Source: Elmis aenea
Lineage: Eukaryota; Arthropoda; Insecta; Coleoptera; Elmidae
Direction: 5' to 3'
DNA length: 64,000 nucleotides
Assembly (NCBI GenBank): GCA_947652605.1
Contig: OX393577.1
Span: forward strand, 68,286,108 to 68,350,107
This document shows positions 57,075-64,000 of the stretch, piece after piece; position 1 is the first letter of the stretch; the number at the start of each line of letters is the position of its first letter. A program made the translations under genes and the position numbers. The notes under the pieces are model-generated. The model was not told the origin of the DNA. It searched no databases and saw only the letters and a list, made by a program, of their open reading frames with translations.

Positions 57075-58750
57075 GTCAAAAAAAATTGCCCCTTATTTCT
57101 TTCAGAATAAACAATTATTCCAGGGATATGCTAGTTAATATATTTTTTACTTATAAATGTTCTGGTTTGTTGAATTAAGTAAAATATGTTTACACGAAAA
57201 CTTTATTTTTATACAAATTGTATTACTCCTATTTACTATGTAGCAAAAGTAAATTATTTGTGTGGAATCCGCTTGAAAAAGCCTAAACATACTTAGATGT
57301 ATACGATACATATATATTATTTATTGATAACAGGCGCCTACTTAAATACAAAACGCAACCCACTTAACAAACTACGTCAAAACACAATTTATTAGTAGAA
57401 ATCCAATAAAAATTAAACAATGCAATATTTATCTCTCAAATATGAATTTATAAAGTATACTGCACTAACTTAATCGAAAAAAGGAAATAAAAATTAAAAT
57501 ATATCTAGTAATGATTAAGTTATTAAAAAAATTGTTTTGAATCAGAGCTGTCGAAACACATGTAACAGTAAAAATCCAATAGCAATTAAATGATACAGTG
57601 TTTATGTGTCTAATATGAATTCATGAAGTATATTGTATCTAGTTAATCTGCAACTTGCCTAAAATTTAAAATATTACTGGTTAAGAATAAGTTGTTAAGA
57701 AATATGAATTTCTGAAGTGTACTGTACTTCTAAGCTGTACAATGCGCAATTGCGCAGCAATTTTGAAAGTCTGCTCACTGCTCAGCGGCTTCTGCGCACT
57801 CTAGACAAGATCACTAAATTTTAAATACATGAACAGTTCTTCATAAATCGTAACATTTATCAATTGCAACGAAGCATTGTTGTGCTAAACGACTAATTTC
57901 CTATTTAACACTGATTAATTCAAACCAATATTAACAAAATTACATAGCCTTTAATATAGAAACACATTACATTACTAAAAAAGCTATTGTGAAACATAAT
58001 AGAGCACAAAAACATTTAAAAAGAACTCCTATATTTAACACCTACATTTGAATTTGAAAAATTCGCGCACTATCTCTAAGGACCTCCCATATTTATAATC
58101 ACCATGGTAATTATAGCTAACTCCGCCCACTTTTTTAATTACCATGGTAACCGCGTCGGCGGCCATATTTGAATATGTTCGAACTGTCAGTTTGACGTTT
58201 AGAACGTCAAGTTACATTATAAGCTAAAAACGGGTTTTTTATAAAGCAATTTGATAATTTTAAGTGTGTTAATGATACTTATTGGATAACTAAAGTCTAC
58301 ATGCAGCATTTAAAGCATTTAAAAGGTGGGTAAAGCATTTGTATGATGGAAATGTATGTTTTTGTTAACAAAAAGCTATGCATACATACAAATTTAACTT
58401 TAGGTGGGCCGCAAAAAAAAAATATTTTTGTTTAATAATAGCAAAAAACGAGTATAATTAAAAAAATCTTTAGAGAGTTCTACCTATTTTATTTTTATTC
58501 TGCATCGGTTTGTTATTTTATTATATATTATTGTGTGCCGAAATATTGGCCGGGCCGCATGCGAGTTTAACATCCCTGCTGTACTAGGTCAATCGACAAC
58601 TTGAACAAAATTAAAATTATTTAAGGTAAAGAATAGGTTATTAAGAAATTTGTTTTAGACCATTAAATATTTCAGTAGAGAGAATTGTCGACGCAAAATA
58701 AGTTCTCTTTTTACACTTTCAACTGCTGGCAACCCTATTACCTGAGGGAT
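57075..58750. repeat. Left arm of a large inverted repeat bracketing ZDHHC and TMEM208
   Basis: Sequence here recurs inverted at 62670-64000. Shared landmarks are CAGAATAAACAATTATTCCA, GTGTGGAATCCGCTTGAAAA, AACAGGCGCCTACTTAAATA, CAGAGCTGTCGAAACACATG and ATTAAATATTTCAGTAGAG. Inside the arm a unit of about 180-190 bp (ATCCAATA...AATATGAATT...CTTAATCG) is tandemly repeated with heavy divergence. An 849-bp insertion (57730-58578) interrupts it. Confidence 0.75.
57730..58578. mobile_element. Probable hAT-like insertion within the left arm
   Basis: The right end, read inward, is CAGGGATGTTAAACTCGCAT followed by GCGGCCCGGCC, a hAT-type terminus. The flanks are CTGTACTT (57722-57729) and CTGTACTA (58579-58586), a near-perfect 8-bp duplication. 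The opposite arm carries the uninterrupted site (complement of CTGTACTA at 62835-62842), which confirms an insertion. The interior contains two ACCATGGTAA palindromes (58103 and 58142) and a CpG-rich patch, but no transposase that I can read. Confidence 0.65.
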
Positions 58751-59137
58751 TCTTATAAGTAATAAATTAACTTATAATGAATATTCTTAGTAAGTACATA
58801 GGTATATAGGCACTAAATGTTCTTTATTCATTTAAAAAATGTAAAGTATCCCGTATTTAAAGTGTTTTTTAAACATATGTGCCTAATCGAAACCAACTTA
58901 CTTCAAACCATTGACAACTCTGAGTTGTTTTAAATAACTTGTGAATTTTTGCTTTAAGTTTTTTAAGAAAACTCCAAAATCAAATAATACAATTGATTTC
59001 GTTGATAGAAATTTACACGGTTTAAATAAATGTTAAATTTGTCAATCGCTACGAAAAAGATATGTTTATTTAAAATCATTTACAACGCAATTAATAACAT
59101 TAATAACTAGCTAATAATAAATACATATAAAAATAAA

Positions 59138-60632
59138 TTACACCGAATATAAAAAGCCCCCTTGCTTGGCTTTAAAAGCTGGGCCAGCAAAGGGCGAAAA
59201 CCAGCCTACAGAAAAACGTCCAAACACAGCTTGAATACTTTTCCAACGGGACTTTTTCACCCATCTCGCCTCTTCTTTCTTTAATTGTTCGATACCCGTT
59301 TCGTCATTCCAAATTGCTTGAACCTGTGTGCCCAGCATAATCGTGGTAAAAATTGCAAACAGCAGTGCTTCAAATACAAGAAATAACAAAAGCACGACCG
59401 TAGCCGGAGGCGAATAAGCCGAGCAGTCTTTCCATTCGTGTCGAATACACATTAAAAATTGATTTACGGCTAAAAACAGCGAGTGTAACGATATCGCAGC
59501 AATGTAAAACTGAAAAAGAAAAATTTATTAGTTACAGGGTAAAATATGACGACTGTAGTTATTTTTACAACAAACAAATAAACAAATTTAGTTCTTGTAT
59601 TACCGTAAAGAGAACGAAGTATTTTTGATTATTTTCTCCTACACAATTGTTGACCCAAGGACAATGATGATCCATTTTACGTATGCACCTGTGAAAATTT
59701 ATCATAAATTACCTAAACAAATGAACTTAAGGAATTAACAAAATATGGGCAATAGAAACATTCAAACTTTTCATATCTCTTAATTCATGGCTAAACATGA
59801 CATAAAAACGCACTACTTCATGAACTTAACAATTTAAAACAAATTTATTAGTGTACATTTTACAAAATTGCAAATCAGTTAAATAATAAACTTAATGATA
59901 GATTTTCTGTACAATGAAAATGATTAATTTTAGCCCAGTTTCGAATAATCTCATTAGTCAAAAACAAAATATTAATAATTTACATACTATTACAACAAAA
60001 CAATCAGTATTATTCAATACTTGGATAAGAAATCAGTTCGGAATAATCTTATCAGCTTAACAAAGTGAATGACATTAGGAATGTAATTAAAATTATTGAT
60101 TAACATACAAACATGAGTTGTAGATATATTAAGTAGTATTCTAATCTTCAATTAATTTTGTTCAGCTTACCTTTGGCAAACGGAACAGTGATGTGCCCTT
60201 TCCGGTTTAATGCTGCAACATTTCGGACATTTAAATATGACTTGACCTTCTCTGTACCCCATCTGCTTTATCATTTCTTTTGTTGCATTACCTTTGGGTA
60301 CAGCACCCTAAAAAGTACGACTCTTGAGGTTCAACAACTAAGTTTCAGTATCACAAACTTACCGGATCGGTAAACATTGTTCGTAAATGTGATGCGAAAG
60401 CCAAAAACGCACACGCTTGAAATATGATCATATTTATAATACTGTATATAGGGTAGGGGCTTGGAATGAGTATAACAGACATAACAACAAATTCAGCGTA
60501 GAGAATAAGCGACCATGTTAAAATAGCACATATAATACCACAAATATCTCGAATACACCAAACCATTCCACCGCAGCATCTATTATGGAGGTCTATTTCT
60601 TTACGAAATAGGGTGTATTCGTACTCCATCAT
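59138..60632 (-). CDS. DHHC palmitoyltransferase, ZDHHC3/7 (GODZ) type, 4 exons, 287 aa
   Basis: On the minus strand the exons are 60632-60363, 60307-60171, 59688-59604 and 59509-59138, joining in phase to 287 codons. The enzyme transfers palmitate to cysteines of membrane proteins, usually at the Golgi. Two N-terminal membrane segments ([33 protein letters not shown]) precede the zinc-binding cysteine-rich domain ([20 protein letters not shown]), the catalytic [13 protein letters not shown] (DHHC 142-145, Cys145) and two more membrane segments. The tail has [17 protein letters not shown] and ends FLYSV. Length and order fit ZDHHC3/7. I take the first ATG of [12 protein letters not shown] as start; a GTG codon upstream is not used. 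It is divergent from TMEM208. Confidence 0.94.
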
Positions 60633-61328
60633 GATTGTCACTAATTTTCACATTAAAATCCTGCTCTGTGGAGGATGATGGTCTTTGCGGTAACGTATTT
60701 TGAGGTTATGTATGTATTTTTCCAACAAAAACATATCTATGATGTATGTAATTTTCGTAAAATCGGCGCACAAACTGTTCATTTGATGGCATTTGGGGCA
60801 TTGAATAAAATGCCAACATTTATTTTAAACTGATTGACAACATTAAACACTTTTTTTTACCTAGACAGGTCTCCTAATTAAATTATTGTGAACTGTCAAA
60901 GATGAAATAACGACAAGCTAGTTTTATTGAGGTACTTGAATTTAGCTTTGGTAAAGTTTTGGCTAAAAGTGGACGTCATTTTGGTATTTGTGGTATATTT
61001 AATTCTATTCAGTGATTTAAATTCACACAACGCTACAACACTACAAATTTTATCTTTACATCAAATCCCATCCTAACCTCTTTAATTTTGATCGTACTCT
61101 AATAACGTAGTACTATTATATTAATAAGCAAGGGTTAAATTGTTTAAAACTCAAGGATTTATACCACAGAGTTCTTTAAAATTCGCCCTGTATTCATTAT
61201 CCTGCCACTAAATTATGAACATACAACGTGGAGATTGTAGGTGATTCTGCAGCATGTGCTGTAGTTAATGTTAAAATTTGTTATCGTAGTTAATTGTTTG
61301 TTTAATTGTAAACGTATTCATTAAGACA
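60633..61328. promoter_or_regulatory. Shared divergent promoter region of ZDHHC and TMEM208
   Basis: About 700 bp between two opposite start codons. No TATA box is obvious; a GAACTGTCAAAG motif is at 60891. It is probably a housekeeping-type bidirectional region. Confidence 0.45.
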
Positions 61329-62315
61329 ATGGCGGTAAGTCGTACAGTCCATCAAAGTAATTATTTTCAGTCACAAATGATGTATTTTGTTGCAGCCTCC
61401 GCAGAAGGGTAAACAGGGCACCAAGGGGGCCAAACAGATTGTTAGCGAAAATGTATCCACTCTTGCATTTTATAGAAATATGGCCATCATCGCGAATGCC
61501 ATATCCCTTATAATATTGACCGTATTCAATTCCACAATTAGCATAGTAAGACGTAAAGATGCGCTCATTTTTCGTTTAAATTACTAACACGATAATTCCA
61601 GGCCATGTTTTTTTTCGCTTGTGCCGTGTACATAGCCGCTTATCAATTTATGGCACGTATGTCAAAACCCACGTTCGGGGAATCCGGAGAATTACTCGAC
61701 AGCGGGGTAGATCTCAATATGGAAGGGGGAATCGCAGAGTAAGTTGTGCTTTAAGCTATGTCATTGATTTACCAGAGTTTTTTATTGTCTGCAAAAGAAT
61801 CTCAGGGGCACATTACAAAATGTTGAAAATGAAACTAACGTTTTAAAGTGTGGTACGTTGATACCAAACGAATGATTAAAAAATAATGAACGTCCTTTCC
61901 AACTAAATTATAATTCAGTTGTTTAGGAACCATAATAAAAAACAGTCTGTATAATATACTTCATGAGTTAATAGTACAAAATTTGCAATGTATTTAGCTG
62001 AAACTATTTATTTGAATTAAAAAAGCTCCCAAAGTTTTGAAAAATAACTATATTTTCGTTTTATTATGCTTTAATTATTTTTTATTTTTCAGGCATATTA
62101 AAGACATAGTAATCCTCACAGCGGGGTGCCAACTGCTTTCGTCTGTAATCTCGAGCTATTTTTGGTTTTTGTGGCTACTGGCGCCCTTAAGAGGTGCATG
62201 GATTGTTTGGAAAAATATACTTTCGCCATATTTTTTCCAGTCTGCTCCTGAGCAGCCAGAGGTCGATGAGAAGAAGCAGAAGAAGATGGAGAGAAAGATG
62301 AGGAGGCAACGTTAA
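61329..62315 (+). CDS. TMEM208: Transmembrane protein 208 (TMEM208/SND2), 4 exons, 171 aa
   Basis: The exons are 61329-61334 (only ATG GCG), 61396-61545, 61602-61738 and 62093-62315, joined in phase to 171 codons; the human protein is about 173. TMEM208 is an ER membrane protein, the SND2 homologue of the signal-recognition-particle-independent targeting route. Visible are a basic N-terminus (QKGKQGTKGAKQI), paired membrane segments (NAISLIILTVF; AMFFFACAVYIAAYQ), the conserved DSGVDLNMEGGIAEHIKDIV, a WLLAPLRGAWIVW block and a basic C-terminus (KKQKKMERKMRRQR). The 6-base first coding exon explains why no simple long ORF covers the start. AATAAA at 62443. Confidence 0.95.
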
Positions 62316-62669
62316 TAGTACAAAAAATCATGTTTTAAGCATTTCTTAAATTTTGTCGGACCTTATGTTTTTATATTACGCGTAATGTATATAATATTTA
62401 TTTATATAAGTATATTGTATTTTAATTGGAGATATTGTTAGGAAATAAAAATTGAAATTTTTTTATAATATGGAGTTTTTATTTACTATTTTATACCTGC
62501 TTTTTCAAATTATTAGCTGCCATTAGCTGATAGTTATTCAAGATTGTGCTTATTTTGGTGAGCTAAGAGATTCAAAATTGTATGAACTTAAAACAATTTT
62601 TACATTAAAAAAATTTCTTCAACACATCTTGAGTCAGTGGCTAAGGCAGGAGGGAGTTAGGGGGGTCAA

Positions 62670-64000
62670 AACCTCGCCCATAGGTAGGGTTGCCAGAAGT
62701 TGAAGGTGTAAAAAAATAACTTATTTTTTGTAAACAATTACTCTACTGAAATATTTAATGGTCTAAAACAAATTGCTTAATAACTTATTCTTTATCTTAA
62801 ATATTTTAAATTTTATTCAAGTTCTCAATTGACTTAGTACAGTATACTTCAGAAATTCATATTTCTAAACAACTTATTCGTAACCATCAACATTTTAATT
62901 TTTAGGCAAGTTATCGATTAACTTGATACAATTTACTTCATAAATTCATATTAGACACTTAAAGACTGCATCATTTAATTGTTATTGGATTTTTACTGAT
63001 ACATGTGTTTCGACAGCTCTGATCCAAAACAAAATTTTTAATAACTGAATCGTTACTAGATCTATCTTTATTTTTATTTCTTTTTTCGATTGAGTTAGTG
63101 CAGTGTACTTTATAAAATCATATTTAAGACATAAATATTCCATCGTTTCATTTTTATTGGATTTTTACTAATAAATGGGTTTTGACAGTTCTGGTCCAAA
63201 ACCAAATCTTTAGTAACTTAATCTTAACCCAATTTATTTTAATTTTTATTGAAGTTTACGATTACCTTGGTACTTTATACTGCAGAAATTAATTTTGTTT
63301 GTCATAAGAACAATATTGTTCAGTTTTTATTGTAATTGATAATTACAGAACGCAACCCACTTAACACGTTGCGCCTACATGGGTATGCAGTGTGCTGAAC
63401 AAAACGCCTACTTTTGTTATATTTAGACGACCTGCGTAACTTTTATGTCAAATTAGTTGCATGTCTATGTAGGCGTTTTGTGTCGTGGTTGCCTATCAAT
63501 AGGCGCAACTTTTAGTGGGTTGCATACTGTACATTACGCCTACATGGATATGCAATTAATTTAACTTCGTTTCTACGCTGGTTGCCTGAAAATGCTGAAA
63601 GTAGGCGCTTTGTTAAGCACATTGAATACCTATTAAGGCGCAACCTGCTAAGTGGGTTGCGTTTTGTATTTAAGTAGGCGCCTGTTATCAATAAATATTT
63701 TAAGTATGTTTGGGTTTTTTCAAGCGGATTCCACACAAGTAATTTATTTTTGCTACATAGTACCTAAATAAAAATACGATTTGTAAAAAATAAAGTTTTT
63801 ATGTAAACATTTTACTTTATCAAACCAAGCAGAACATTTATAAGTAAAAAATTGTATTACCTAGTATATTCCTGGAATAATTGTTTATTCTGAAATAAAT
63901 AACTTATTATTCGAGGGTCAAACGACTCAGTTCTATAATTTTTAAAAAAATCTGACCAAAAGGAACTAAGGAAATAAGGGGAAAAAATTATCAGAATAAA
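62670..64000. repeat. Right arm of the large inverted repeat
   Basis: Inverted counterpart of 57075-58750, running to the window edge, so its outer boundary is unknown. It includes at least three diverged tandem units with a period near 180 bp (around 62800-63300; each with ATTGGATTTTTACTxAT and GTACAGTATACTTCAGAA-like text). Confidence 0.75.
63340..63690. repeat. Cluster of CAACCCACTTA / TAAGTGGGTTG palindromic modules
   Basis: CGCAACCCACTTAA (63352), AGTGGGTTGCAT (63513) and AAGTGGGTTGCGTTTTGT (63650), with repeated GTAGGCG(T/C)TTTG and GCGCCTAC motifs in both orientations, form an inverted-repeat-rich insert inside the right arm. The left arm shows only one copy (57354-57370), so the cluster is either an insertion or a local expansion. 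Confidence 0.6.

Overview
The window is AT-rich, intron-containing and crowded with eukaryotic transposons. It reads as an insect nuclear genome. The retinin-domain, Ala/Pro-rich cuticle proteins, the CYP2-clan P450 and the RTE, jockey, hAT and Tc1/mariner-like repeats fit a beetle (Coleoptera) best. That is an inference from family knowledge, not a species call.

Layout. Bases 1-24000 are almost all repeats: decayed jockey and RTE retrotransposons on both strands (some nested, with target-site duplications I could read), two small hAT MITEs, and fold-back elements. Only weak hints of host exons occur here: a C-terminal fragment at 2-157, a possible exon at 1692-1838, and a minus-strand first exon at 18950-19016. 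From 24208 to 27652 lies a complete 8-exon Golgi pH regulator (GPHR/GPR89) gene, 453 aa. Just downstream, 27827-29814 is an inverted-repeat element carrying seven 183-bp satellite monomers. A 7-exon microsomal P450 (497 aa, CYP305A-like) spans 31117-40400, with several transposons in its introns.

From 41846 to 56862 there is an inverted gene arrangement: Hsp70 (-), CPLCA cuticle protein (+), CPLCA cuticle protein (-), Hsp70 (+). The two Hsp70 coding regions are nearly identical, and so are the cuticle-protein 3' coding regions, but flanks and promoters are not. This suggests gene conversion between inverted paralogues. Heat-shock elements and TATA boxes are visible at the Hsp70 genes, and TATA boxes at the cuticle genes.

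The last part holds a divergent pair of ER/Golgi membrane-protein genes: a DHHC palmitoyltransferase of the ZDHHC3/7 (GODZ) type (59138-60632, minus, 287 aa) and TMEM208 (61329-62315, plus, 171 aa). Both sit between two large inverted repeat arms (about 57075-58750 and 62670 to the window end).

Functionally the host genes are GPHR (Golgi/ER anion channel), DHHC enzyme (Golgi S-acylation), TMEM208 (SND-type ER targeting), Hsp70s (stress), CPLCA proteins (cuticle) and a P450 (oxidation, possibly hormone-related). They do not form a pathway. The most unusual structures are the TTAA-bounded satellite inside a terminal-inverted-repeat element, the Hsp70/cuticle palindrome, and a family of fold-back elements whose ends carry TACAGGGTG-like motifs.
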